Shown here: piece by piece, positions 42,657 to 50,665 of the stretch
Layout of the letters: the number at the start of each line of letters is the position of its first letter
How positions within the stretch are numbered: position 1 is the stretch's first letter
NCBI RefSeq assembly: GCF_963548695.1
Contig: NZ_CAUUWA010000003.1
Location: forward strand, 9,408-73,407
Direction of reading: 5' to 3'
Source of the DNA: an uncultured Fretibacterium sp.
GTDB taxonomy: Bacteria; Synergistota; Synergistia; Synergistales; Aminobacteriaceae
Length of the DNA stretch: 64,000 bases
The notes under the pieces: model-generated
What the model was told of the DNA's origin: nothing
The model's database searches: none
The model's input: the letters and a program-made list of their open reading frames with translations, nothing else
Program-made: the position numbers and the translations under genes

Positions 42657-43706
42657 GTGAACGAGAAGGAGAGGCTGCTGGGGGTGCTTCGCGGAGAGGC
42701 GATTCCCGAGGCGCCCTGTATCTGTCCCGGCGGGATGATGAACGCCATCGTCGTCGATCTGATGGACCGGTGCGGCATCGCCTGGCCGGAGGCCCACACG
42801 GACCCGGTCATGATGGCGGAGCTCGCCAGGGCGGTGTACGACCACGAGATGTTCGAGAACTACGGGGCGCCCTTCTGTATGACCGTCGAGGCGGAGACCC
42901 TGGGCGCCCCGGTCGACATGGGAAACCGGGAGTGCGAACCGCACGTCTCGGGCTACGTCATCGACGGGGTGGAGCGGTGGGCGGAGCTCCCGGAGCCCGA
43001 CCTGGGCCGGGGGCGGGCCCGTGTCGTCATCGAGGCCATCGAGCGGCTCAAGCGGACGGGGAAGGAGGGCGTCCCCATCATCGGCAACCTGACGGGCCCC
43101 CTCAGCCTGGCGACGTCGCTGGCGGACCCCATCGATTTCTACAAGTCCCTCCGGCGCAAAAACGAGGCCGCCCATGCCCTGATGCGGAGGGTGACGGACA
43201 TGCTGATGGCGTTCGGCACGGCTCAGGCCGCCGCCGGGGCCGACGTCCTGGCGATCTCCGACCCCAGCGGGACGGGCGAGATTCTGGGTGCACGGTACTT
43301 TCGGGAGTTCGCCGTCCGGTACCTCAACGATTTGATTCGCGGGGTGCGCTGCGCGTTTCCCGACATGCGCTTCATCGTCCACATCTGCGGGCAGATGAAG
43401 AACGTCTTCTCCGAACTGGCCGCGGTGGAGGCGGACGCCTTCAGCTTCGACGCGATGGTGAACCTGCGCACGGCGCGGGAGCACCTCGCGCCCCGCAAGG
43501 TTATGGGCAACGTCAGCTCCTTCGGCCTGGCCTTCGCCTCGGAGGAGAAGGTTCAGGCCATGGCCCGCTCAGCCCTCAACATGGGGTCCGACATCCTGGC
43601 CCCGGCCTGCGGCCTGGGCACGCGGTCGGACATCCGCTCCGTGCAGGCCCTTTTGAGGGCGGCCAAGCGGAATCGGGAGGAGGACGCCCTCTTATGCACG
43701 ATTTGA
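42657..43706 (+). CDS. Uroporphyrinogen decarboxylase-family methyltransferase (MtaA/MtbA-like), first
   Basis: 349 residues from a GTG with GGGAGGG eight bases upstream. It is a UROD-type TIM barrel. The N-terminus begins KERLLGVLRGEAIPEAPCI, and the zinc-binding motif HICG is present (His near 242, Cys near 244) with a further Cys in PACGLGT (about 318). Zinc-dependent members move methyl groups between a corrinoid protein and a thiol such as coenzyme M; true haem-pathway HemE lacks this HxC pattern. The substrate or acceptor here is unknown. It directly follows the corrinoid protein gene. Confidence 0.88.
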   Translation: MNEKERLLGVLRGEAIPEAPCICPGGMMNAIVVDLMDRCGIAWPEAHTDPVMMAELARAVYDHEMFENYGAPFCMTVEAETLGAPVDMGNRECEPHVSGYVIDGVERWAELPEPDLGRGRARVVIEAIERLKRTGKEGVPIIGNLTGPLSLATSLADPIDFYKSLRRKNEAAHALMRRVTDMLMAFGTAQAAAGADVLAISDPSGTGEILGARYFREFAVRYLNDLIRGVRCAFPDMRFIVHICGQMKNVFSELAAVEADAFSFDAMVNLRTAREHLAPRKVMGNVSSFGLAFASEEKVQAMARSALNMGSDILAPACGLGTRSDIRSVQALLRAAKRNREEDALLCTI

Positions 43707-44004
43707 TTCCATTTCTCAATCATCCGCATGCTTCGTTTAAGCAGGTGGCCAGCCCTCTGCGGCTTTTTCGAGCCGCAGATGCTGTGCCAATCGCTTACGT
43801 CGACACACGGCACAGCTGCCGTGCTGTCGACGCAAGTAGGGGCTCACTCGATTGCTTCGCACTCCCCCAACCCTTTGTATGCCTGATAAAGCCCCAAAGT
43901 AACTCGCACGACTCCTACTTCCGTCGGCTCCCTGCTTATCCGCGGCGGTTCGCAAAAGCCGCCTCGCCTACGAATGATTTAGAAACGGAATGAGGGAGCC
44001 AGAC
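43707..44004. repeat. Hairpin-rich spacer inside the corrinoid cluster
   Basis: No gene is seen. CTGCGGCT/AGCCGCAG (43757-43778) and an interrupted 14-bp palindrome CGTCGACA-ACGGCA/TGCCGT-TGTCGACG (43798-43832) are followed by a segment (43883-43939) related to the reverse complement of 26703-26768. The spacer interrupts an otherwise compact gene set, so it was probably inserted. Confidence 0.65.
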
Positions 44005-45807
44005 ATGGAACTTACTCTCAAAGAGAGTTCAAAACAAGACCTTTCTCTCTCCGTCGTACCGGGCGAGACTCTCCTGACGGCGCTGCGGGGCGCGGGGCTG
44101 CCGATCAACGCGGCCTGCGGAGGGCGCGGGACGTGCGGCAAGTGTAGGGTCCGGGTCCTCGGGGGCGGGGCGGGACCCGTCTCCGAGGGGGAGCGGCGCT
44201 TCCTCTCCGAGAAGGACCTGGCCGACGGCGTGCGCCTGGCCTGCTTCGTTCGGCCGGAGGCAGACCTCGATGTCCAACTCTTCGACGCGCAGGAGAAGGG
44301 CCACCCGATTCTGACGGACGGGTTCGTCCCCGACTTCGTCTTCGACCCGCCCCTGCGGCGGGAGAGCGTCGTCCTGGAGCCGGCGTCCCTGGAGGCCCCC
44401 CTCTCGCTGGACGAGCGTCTGGCCGGGGCGGCGGGCCTGGAGGAGGTCCCCCTTGCCGTCCTGCGGCGTCTTCCCTCCGAGGAAACGCGCTTCTCCGTCC
44501 TGACCCACGACGGGGAGTTCCTCACGGCGGAGCCCGAGGGAAAGGACGGGGAGGAGGGGGTCTTCGCGGCGGCGGTGGACATCGGGACGACCACGGTTGT
44601 CGTGTCGCTCATCGACATGGGGACGGGGCGGGAGCTGGGCAGCGCCTCCGACGTCAACCCGCAGAAGGAGCACGGTCAGGACGTCCTGACCCGGATCACC
44701 TGGGTCCAGGAGGTCGGGATGGAGGCGGTCCTGCAGATGCAGCGCGAGATCGTCCTGAAACTGGAGGATCTGCTCCTCTCCATCTGCGGGGAGCACGCGG
44801 TCCCGCCCCGGCGGGTGTTTCAGCTCAGCGTCGGCGCGAACGCGACCATGACGCACCTCCTGCTGGGCGCCGACCCCCGCTCCATCGGATTGTCCCCCTA
44901 CGCGCCCCAGCTGCGGCGCGCCCGGTACGAACGGGCCTCGGACCTGGGGTTCACCCGCATCCATCCGGACGCCCGGGTCCTCTGCCTCCCGCAGATCTCC
45001 TCGTTCGTCGGGGGGGACATCGTCGCCGGGATCGTCACGGCGGACCTGACTGAGGCGAAGGACAACGTCCTGTTCATCGACATCGGAACGAACGGTGAGA
45101 TGGTCCTGTCGCGGAGGGGGGAGCTCTTCGCCGCGTCCTGCGCGGCGGGGCCGGCCCTCGAGGGGATGAACATCAGCTGCGGGATGCGTGCCCAGGAGGG
45201 GGCCGTCGAGGAGGCGGCCCTGGAGGAGGGGCGTCTCTCCCTCACGGCCATCGGGGGAAGGGAGCCCATCGGCCTCTGCGGCAGCGGGATCCTGGCCGTC
45301 GTCCGGGAGTTTCTTGTGGCCGGCCTGATCACGAGTCGCGGTAACATCGCCCGGGCGGAGGAGGCGCCTCCCGAGCTGCGCCATCTCATCGGCGCGTCGG
45401 AGGGCAAGCGGAGCCTCGTCCTTCGTGAGAGGGACACGCCCCTGGTCCTGACGCAGAAGGACGTGCGCCAGATCCAGCTGGCCAAGGGGGCCATCCTGTC
45501 CGGGGCCCTCTGCCTGATCGAGGCGGCGGGGCTGACGCCGGACGCGGTGGACCGGGTCGTCATCGCGGGACAGTTCGGAAAGCACCTGGCCCCGGAGAGC
45601 CTGGTCGGCGCGGGGCTGCTCCCCGCCTCCTTCGGGGACCGGATTCACTACATCGGCAACTCCAGCAGGACGGGGGCCTACCTCTCCCTGGTCTCGCGGG
45701 AGCATCACCGGAGGATGACCCAGGGCATCCGCGAGGTGCGTTACATCGAGCTGAGCGTACGCCCCGGCTACGAGCGGACGTTTGCCGAGGCGCTGCTGTT
45801 TCGCTGA
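44005..45807 (+). CDS. Corrinoid-activating ferredoxin/ASKHA protein (RACE/RamA-like, DUF4445)
   Basis: 600 residues from the ATG at 44005 (AGGGAG six bases upstream). The N-terminal [2Fe-2S] domain has Cys38, Cys44 and Cys47 in ACGGRGTCGKC and Cys80 in RLACF. After a linker, the ASKHA ATPase-like domain starts at about residue 193 (VDIGTTTVVVSLID) and continues with NPQKEHGQDVLTRI, FIDIGTNGEMVL and CGSGILAVVREFL. Such proteins reduce inactive Co(II) corrinoid back to Co(I) at the expense of ATP. Its presence confirms that the neighbouring corrinoid protein is catalytic rather than a sensor. Confidence 0.93.
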   Translation: MELTLKESSKQDLSLSVVPGETLLTALRGAGLPINAACGGRGTCGKCRVRVLGGGAGPVSEGERRFLSEKDLADGVRLACFVRPEADLDVQLFDAQEKGHPILTDGFVPDFVFDPPLRRESVVLEPASLEAPLSLDERLAGAAGLEEVPLAVLRRLPSEETRFSVLTHDGEFLTAEPEGKDGEEGVFAAAVDIGTTTVVVSLIDMGTGRELGSASDVNPQKEHGQDVLTRITWVQEVGMEAVLQMQREIVLKLEDLLLSICGEHAVPPRRVFQLSVGANATMTHLLLGADPRSIGLSPYAPQLRRARYERASDLGFTRIHPDARVLCLPQISSFVGGDIVAGIVTADLTEAKDNVLFIDIGTNGEMVLSRRGELFAASCAAGPALEGMNISCGMRAQEGAVEEAALEEGRLSLTAIGGREPIGLCGSGILAVVREFLVAGLITSRGNIARAEEAPPELRHLIGASEGKRSLVLRERDTPLVLTQKDVRQIQLAKGAILSGALCLIEAAGLTPDAVDRVVIAGQFGKHLAPESLVGAGLLPASFGDRIHYIGNSSRTGAYLSLVSREHHRRMTQGIREVRYIELSVRPGYERTFAEALLFR

Positions 45808-45842
45808 GGCGCCGCTGTTTCGTTGAGAAGGGAGGGTAGGCC

Positions 45843-46643
45843 ATGAAGATCTATCAATGCAAGTCGGAGGACGTGCCGAGCCTCGTCCCCATTCTGGAGG
45901 AGCTGGGGTTGAGCTACGAGGAGACCCTGAGGGATGGGGCGGCCATGGCGCGGGCGGCGGAGAGGGTGCGGGAGGTAAACGGCATGAACCACGTCGTCGT
46001 CCCGCTGTCGGAGTGTCTGATGACGGCCTGTCTCGGGACGGCCATCACCTGGGACCCGGAGCTGGGGGACCGGGTGGCGAAGGAGGTCTTTGCCGACTGG
46101 TCGGAGGCGGAGTCCTTCCGGCCCGAGTCCATCCGGTGCGAGGTGCTGGACCCCCTCTTCGAGGCCATAAGGATTCTGAAGGAACGAGGGGCCCAGGTCG
46201 TCGTCGGCGCGACGGGGCCCATCGCCCTGCTCTCGGGGCTCCTCCCGACGGAGGCGGTCTACCGGGCCATGCCGAAGCAAAAGGAGCCCTTCCCGAGGCT
46301 CCTGGGCATCGTCGAGGACTTCATCTCGGAGCACATCGCGCGGGTGGACGCCCTCGGGCCGGAGCTCATCTACCTGGCGGATTCCGTCGGATCCCTGGAC
46401 CTCGTGGGGCCCCGCCTGTTCCGTCAGGTCTCCGGTCCCAGCTACCTGCGGGTCCTGAAGCGCGCGGAGGGGCTTGCGACGCCCATCTACATGTGCCCCA
46501 AGAACATGACGTCGCTCTTCTCCGTGGGGTTTCTCGAGAGGGCCGCGGACGGGAACCTCTGCGCGGGGCCCTGTCTGGCCCGGAAGTTCACGGAGCTGCG
46601 TTACGGAAGGTGTCGGATCGCCCAAGGGGCGGAAACGGCATAA
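45843..46643 (+). CDS. Short, divergent UROD-like protein
   Basis: 266 residues, about 80 shorter than its two neighbours of the UROD family. Parts resemble that barrel: VVVGATGPIALLSGLLP, a helix GIVEDFISEHIARVDALGPE, LIYLADSVGSLDLVGPRLF and a strand ending PIYMCPKN. CPKN (about residue 217) sits where active members have HxCG, so zinc binding may differ. A cysteine-rich end (CAGPCLARKFTELRYGRC) follows. GGGAGGG lies just before the ATG. It stands between the activator and the third methyltransferase. It could be a substrate-specific methyltransferase or an accessory subunit; I am unsure. Confidence 0.55.
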   Translation: MKIYQCKSEDVPSLVPILEELGLSYEETLRDGAAMARAAERVREVNGMNHVVVPLSECLMTACLGTAITWDPELGDRVAKEVFADWSEAESFRPESIRCEVLDPLFEAIRILKERGAQVVVGATGPIALLSGLLPTEAVYRAMPKQKEPFPRLLGIVEDFISEHIARVDALGPELIYLADSVGSLDLVGPRLFRQVSGPSYLRVLKRAEGLATPIYMCPKNMTSLFSVGFLERAADGNLCAGPCLARKFTELRYGRCRIAQGAETA

Positions 46644-46707
46644 AGGACGAGCCGTCATTGATTTTTTCTGCAAGGTTAAAGGATAATGTAGAAGGAGTGT
46701 GCGAAGG

Positions 46708-47769
46708 ATGAGCCAGACGACGCAGGGCGGGCCCGAGCGGCTCAAGGTCTCCATCTCGATGGGGGAGACGGCCATCACGCTCTTCGGCGTGGATACGAGG
46801 GACTATTACTTCAACTCCGATGTCATGGCCGACGTCGAGGCCCGGTTCTGGGAGCGGTTCCAGCCGGACGGAGCGAGCATCTCCATCACACTGAGGGGCA
46901 TGGCGGAGGCCATGGGCTCCGAGATGCTCTACAAAAACCACTGCATCCCCAGCGTGAAGACGCCGCGGGTCCGGAAGCCCGAGGACGTGTATGAACTCAG
47001 GGTCCCCGACCCTCTGAAGGACGGGCGCCTGCCCATCGTGCTGGAGGCCCTGGTCAAGCTGAAGGAGAGGCTGGACGGCAGGACAGGCGTGGGCGCCGGA
47101 ATGGCGGGGCCGGTCAGCGTCGCCATCGCAGTATGTGGCGCGGAGAACTTCCTGCGCTGGACGCGGCGCTACCCCGATGAGGTCCGTCGCCTGATGGAGG
47201 TCGTCACGGAGGGGAATAACCGGTATATCGACGAGCTGGGCAAGCGGGGGATTGTCGGGCTCTCCTTCTCGGACCCCGTGGCCTCGACGGACCTCCTGGG
47301 GCACAAGCAGTTCCTCGAGTTCTCGCTTCCCTACTTCACCGAGAACGTGCGGCACGGCGGCGAGGTGCTGGGGAAGAATCCCGGTACCCACATCTGCGGG
47401 CACACCCGGGGGATCTGGGAGGACATCATGGGGTCCGGGGTCTCGGCCTTCAGCGTCGACAACGTGGAGGATCTGGCGGAGGCCAAGGAGGTCATGGGGA
47501 ACAGCGTCGCCCTCATCGGGAACGTCCCCCCGGTCAACGTCCTGAACCTGGGCAAGGAGGAGGACATCAAGAGGTCCGTGGCGGAGTGCATCCTGAAGGC
47601 CCACGACTCCCCCAAGGGATACGTCCTGGGCTCCGGCTGCCAGGTACCGCTCTTCACCCCGGCGGGGAACGTCGAGGCTTATATCCGATGGGGCAAGGAG
47701 CTGGGGAAGCTGCCCATCGACACCGAGAGGCTGCGGCGCATTGTGGAGGGGGATGGGACCGCCGTCTGA
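46708..47769 (+). CDS. Uroporphyrinogen decarboxylase-family methyltransferase, second full-length copy
   Basis: 353 residues from the ATG at 46708, with AAGGAG ten bases upstream. It is a UROD barrel with GVGAGMAGPVSVAIAVCGAE, FSDPVASTDLLGHKQFLEF and HICGHTRGIWEDI (zinc His near 228) plus Cys in GSGCQVP (about 311). It is distinct in sequence from the first copy, so one may demethylate the substrate and the other transfer the methyl group onward. No MttB, MtaB or MtmB-type substrate methyltransferase is present in the cluster, which makes this protein a candidate for that job. Last gene of the block; a repeat follows. Confidence 0.88.
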   Translation: MSQTTQGGPERLKVSISMGETAITLFGVDTRDYYFNSDVMADVEARFWERFQPDGASISITLRGMAEAMGSEMLYKNHCIPSVKTPRVRKPEDVYELRVPDPLKDGRLPIVLEALVKLKERLDGRTGVGAGMAGPVSVAIAVCGAENFLRWTRRYPDEVRRLMEVVTEGNNRYIDELGKRGIVGLSFSDPVASTDLLGHKQFLEFSLPYFTENVRHGGEVLGKNPGTHICGHTRGIWEDIMGSGVSAFSVDNVEDLAEAKEVMGNSVALIGNVPPVNVLNLGKEEDIKRSVAECILKAHDSPKGYVLGSGCQVPLFTPAGNVEAYIRWGKELGKLPIDTERLRRIVEGDGTAV

Positions 47770-47820
47770 GGGGCTGGTTATAGAGGGATTTAGTTATAAA
47801 GGAATGTCCATAGGGGATTC

Positions 47821-47957
47821 CCAAGGGACGAGTCCCTTGGGCGGGTTCAGGGCGGAGCCCTGAGTTTTTATTAAGGAAGCGGCGGCCCCGGCAAGTTTCT
47901 TCCTCGAAACAGGCAAGCTGGGGTACCACCGGGGGGCTTCAGGGATTAAATCAGCGT
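47821..47957. repeat. Palindromic repeat copy F joined to an inverted copy of the 26.5-kb repeat
   Basis: CCAAGGGACGAGTCCCTTGG (47821-47840) and CAGGGCGGAGCCCTG (47848-47862) match copy E. 47878-47957, read on the minus strand, matches 26491-26570 at about 90%, including CGCTGATTTAATCC and GGTGGTACCCCAGCTTGCCT. It closes the corrinoid cluster and precedes the yedF gene. Confidence 0.8.
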
Positions 47958-47985
47958 TTCTTTAACTATATAGGAGGGATTTTTT

Positions 47986-48591
47986 ATGATTACGGTCAAT
48001 GCTGTGGGTAAGGCTTGTCCGGAGCCGGTTATCATGACCAGAGCTGCGGTGGAGAAGGGGGCGGCGGAGCTGGAGGTTCTGGTGGACAACGCCGTCGCCG
48101 TCTCGAACGTCACCCGTTTCCTGGAGGGCCAGGGTTTCCGGGTACAGCATCGGGAGAACGGCGGCGAGTTCAAAGTGACCGCCCGGAGGGACGGTGCGGC
48201 CGCCTCCGCAGGCTCGTCCCCCGCTGCGGGCCCGGCTCCCTGCAATCGGGGCGGCGCCCGGCTTGCCGTCCTGGTTGCGGGGAAGACCCTGGGGCGCGAG
48301 GACAAGGAGCTGGGCGAGGTCCTGATTAAGGGGTTCCTGGGCACGCTCTCGAAGCTCGAGACGCCGCCCGCGGTGCTGGCCCTCATGAACGAGGGGGTCA
48401 AGCTGGCCCTGTCGGACGCCTCGACCTGCGACCACCTGAAGGACCTGGAGAGGACGGGCACGAAGATCCTTGTGTGCGGGACCTGTACGAACCACTTCGG
48501 GATCACCGAGCGCGTCGGCGTGGGGACGATCTCCAACATGTTCGAGATCCTCGAGGCCGTCACGGGGGCGGACAAGGTCCTGAGTGTCTAG
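47986..48591 (+). CDS. yedF: YedF-type sulfurtransferase-like selenium metabolism protein
   Basis: 201 residues. Residues 1-70 are a TusA/SirA-like domain with GKACPEPVIMT, carrying the acceptor Cys11. After a flexible Ala/Pro/Gly linker, residues about 90-201 form a DsrE-like domain with KILVCGTCTNHFGI. This two-domain form is the YedF family, usually found with selenophosphate or desulfurase genes. It likely carries persulfide or perselenide. TAGGAGGG precedes the ATG. A desulfurase/selenocysteine lyase-like gene follows 66 bp downstream, so the pair probably work together. Confidence 0.85.
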   Translation: MITVNAVGKACPEPVIMTRAAVEKGAAELEVLVDNAVAVSNVTRFLEGQGFRVQHRENGGEFKVTARRDGAAASAGSSPAAGPAPCNRGGARLAVLVAGKTLGREDKELGEVLIKGFLGTLSKLETPPAVLALMNEGVKLALSDASTCDHLKDLERTGTKILVCGTCTNHFGITERVGVGTISNMFEILEAVTGADKVLSV

Positions 48592-48657
48592 CGGGTTCGG
48601 AGGTCCGCAGGCGCGCCCCATCGCATCCACAAACTTCGATTTGAGGAGGGGTTTGAA

Positions 48658-49854
48658 TTGGAGAGAAGTCTTTCCGGATCGTCGGTCTATCTGAACAACG
48701 CGGCGACGACCTGGCCGAAGCCGCCCTGCGTGGGGGAGGCCATGGCGCACTTTCTGTCGTGCGGCGGAGCCAACCTCGGCCGCGGGACCTCCTCGTCCCG
48801 CGACATGGGGACCCTGAACGCGGTGCTGGACTGTCGGATTCGCCTGGCTGCCCTGCTCGGGGGGTATGAGGGAGGGGACCCGCGGTACGTCACCTTCTGT
48901 CCCAACGTGACGGAGGCGCTGAACGTCGTCCTGCGCGGCCTTCTGCGGCCCGGAATGAGCGTGTTGACCTCCTCCCTGGAGCACAACGCCGTCGTCCGGC
49001 CCTTGAGGGCCCTCGAACGTTCCGGGGTGGCGGTGACGTTCCTGCCCTGCGGGAGCGACGGCACGCTCGACCCCCAAACGCTCGCGGACGCGCTTGCGGC
49101 GCGGCGGTACGACCTGATGGTCCTGGCCCACGCCAGCAACGTCTGCGGCACGGTGCAACCGCTGGATACGGTCGCAGAGCTCTGTGCGAGGGCGGGGGTC
49201 CCCCTGGTCCTGGACAGCGCCCAGACCGCGGGGGTGCTCCCCATCGACGCGGCGGCGCTGGGGCTCGCGGCCCTCTGCTTTACGGGACACAAGGGGCTGA
49301 TGGGCCCGCAGGGGATCGGGGGCGTCCTCTGGCGCCCGGACTTCGCCGCGCGGGTCGAACCGCTGGTGGCCGGGGGGACCGGGAGCTATTCCCATGTCGA
49401 GACGCAGCCCGAGGAGCTTCCCGACAAGTTCGAGTCCGGGACCCCGAATCTGCCGGGGATCGTGGGGCTCCACGCGGCGCTGGGCTGGATCGGGGAGACG
49501 GGGATCGAGAGGATCGCCGGGCACGAGCGGGAGCTGGGCGGGAAGCTGCTCGAGGGGCTCTCCCGCGTGGAGGGCATCCAGCTCACCGGTAAGCGCGGCA
49601 TGGAGGGGCGGCTTCCGGTCTTCTCTTTCAATATCGAGGGGCTGGACAACGGCATACTGGCCGACGCGCTCTCGCGGGAGGGGTTCGAGACCCGGCCGGG
49701 GCTGCACTGTGCCCCTGTCGCCCACAGGACCTTGGGGAGCTTCCCGCAGGGGGGCCTGAGGGTGTCGCCGGGGTTCTTCACGACGCCCGGGGAGCTGGAC
49801 GCCTTCCTCGAAGCCCTGCCCGCGGCCGCGGAGCGACTGAGGCAGAAGGCGTAA
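48658..49854 (+). CDS. Class V aminotransferase: cysteine desulfurase/selenocysteine lyase-like
   Basis: 398 residues, starting at TTG 48658 with GAGGAGGGG eight bases upstream. NNAATTWPKP opens the PLP fold; LAHASNVCGTVQPL and VLDSAQTAG give the cofactor-binding Asp and Gln, and FTGHKGLMGPQGIGG holds the PLP lysine (about 211). The catalytic cysteine is in GLHCAPVAHRTLG (about 350). It fits the subgroup of desulfurase-like enzymes next to YedF. It removes sulfur or selenium from cysteine or selenocysteine to give a persulfide, presumably received by YedF. A hairpin and a parS site follow. Confidence 0.88.
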   Translation: MERSLSGSSVYLNNAATTWPKPPCVGEAMAHFLSCGGANLGRGTSSSRDMGTLNAVLDCRIRLAALLGGYEGGDPRYVTFCPNVTEALNVVLRGLLRPGMSVLTSSLEHNAVVRPLRALERSGVAVTFLPCGSDGTLDPQTLADALAARRYDLMVLAHASNVCGTVQPLDTVAELCARAGVPLVLDSAQTAGVLPIDAAALGLAALCFTGHKGLMGPQGIGGVLWRPDFAARVEPLVAGGTGSYSHVETQPEELPDKFESGTPNLPGIVGLHAALGWIGETGIERIAGHERELGGKLLEGLSRVEGIQLTGKRGMEGRLPVFSFNIEGLDNGILADALSREGFETRPGLHCAPVAHRTLGSFPQGGLRVSPGFFTTPGELDAFLEALPAAAERLRQKA

Positions 49855-49862
49855 GAAGCAGC

Positions 49863-49891
49863 GCTGGGGAAGCCGAACCCGCTTCCCCAGC
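49863..49891 (+). terminator. Perfect 11-bp hairpin after the desulfurase gene
   Basis: GCTGGGGAAGC and GCTTCCCCAGC flank a 7-nt loop nine bases after the stop codon. There is no U-run, so efficiency is uncertain. Confidence 0.55.
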
Positions 49892-49908
49892 ATGCTCAAG
49901 GCAGCGAA

Positions 49909-49924
49909 CGTTTCACGTGAAACA
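49909..49924. other. parS centromere-like site
   Basis: CGTTTCACGTGAAACA matches the bacterial parS consensus TGTTTCACGTGAAACA at 15 of 16 positions, including the fully palindromic GTTTCACGTGAAAC core. ParB would load here. It lies in an intergenic gap about 30 kb from dnaA, the expected origin-proximal location. Confidence 0.85.
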
Positions 49925-50014
49925 TCGAGATTTTCATACAGGACTTGGATTTGAAGGCAACGCCTCCCTCCATATCCAATTTTTCCATACGGGCTGTAGC
50001 GGCGGTTCCTTTGC

Positions 50015-50054
50015 AGAAAAAGCCGGCCCGCTCGAATAGGGGACCGGCTTTTCT
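50015..50054. terminator. Bidirectional terminator below the ATPase-TOPRIM pair
   Basis: GAAAAAGCCGG and CCGGCTTTTC arms enclose an imperfect GC stem; A- and T-runs flank it on both sides. It lies 9 bp past the minus-strand TOPRIM-like gene. Confidence 0.75.
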
Positions 50055-50062
50055 CAAGTTTG

Positions 50063-50665
50063 TCATGCGCTCGATTCCTTCCGTCTCTCATGCTTATCGA
50101 GCGCGTCGCAAAATCGGCCCAATTCCGTACACGCGTCCCGAACCGATCGCGGTGCGTCATCGCATCTCGTGTCTCGGCTACGGTACTCGGTATACTTTTC
50201 AAAAAACCTTTTGCCGTAATCGCCCGCTTTGGGTCTCCTGTATCTTTGCTTGTAGTCCTTGGTCTCGTCGATTGCTTCTTCTCCATCGATCCAGGCAAAC
50301 CACGTTTCGATATTCCTTTTGGGAACAAGACACAAAATCCGATCCTCTTTGCAGATTACCGGTAGTCCCCTGGAATGCAGCTCCTCATTCCACTGTTTTA
50401 CGCGATCCGATAGATTGGGATTGTTTTTGTCCGCGTCGCTTACGACCACAAGAAAAACATTCTCACGGTTTTTACGAATCTTGTCCAATGCCTCGGGCAA
50501 ACGTTCTCTCACATGCCCCTCGGCGGAGCGGGATCCGTCGACCAACGGATAGGTGTCGAATTTTCTATCGCCGACCCCTAAGGACTTAAAAAATGTGCGT
50601 ATGAAATAGTTGTGCTCCTGATCCTCACAGAGTATGAACACTCGATATCGAGAAAGGTCAATCAT
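50063..50665 (-). CDS. TOPRIM-like small protein paired with an ATPase
   Basis: 200 residues from the ATG at 50665 (AAAGGG eight bases upstream); a GTG two codons earlier is possible. Visible TOPRIM-type features are a first strand ending in an acidic residue (VFILCEDQEHNYFIRTFF, Glu14), the DxD strand VVVSDADKNN (Asp77, Asp79), and a later PKRNIETWFAW with Glu120. These form a possible metal site for a nuclease. The gene overlaps the upstream ATPase gene by eight bases. GC is lower than that of the surrounding genes. Family name uncertain: RloB, DUF4276 and DUF4435 proteins share this layout, but I cannot choose. A nuclease effector in a two-gene defence module is the working inference. Confidence 0.6.
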   Translation of the reverse strand: MIDLSRYRVFILCEDQEHNYFIRTFFKSLGVGDRKFDTYPLVDGSRSAEGHVRERLPEALDKIRKNRENVFLVVVSDADKNNPNLSDRVKQWNEELHSRGLPVICKEDRILCLVPKRNIETWFAWIDGEEAIDETKDYKQRYRRPKAGDYGKRFFEKYTEYRSRDTRCDDAPRSVRDACTELGRFCDALDKHERRKESSA

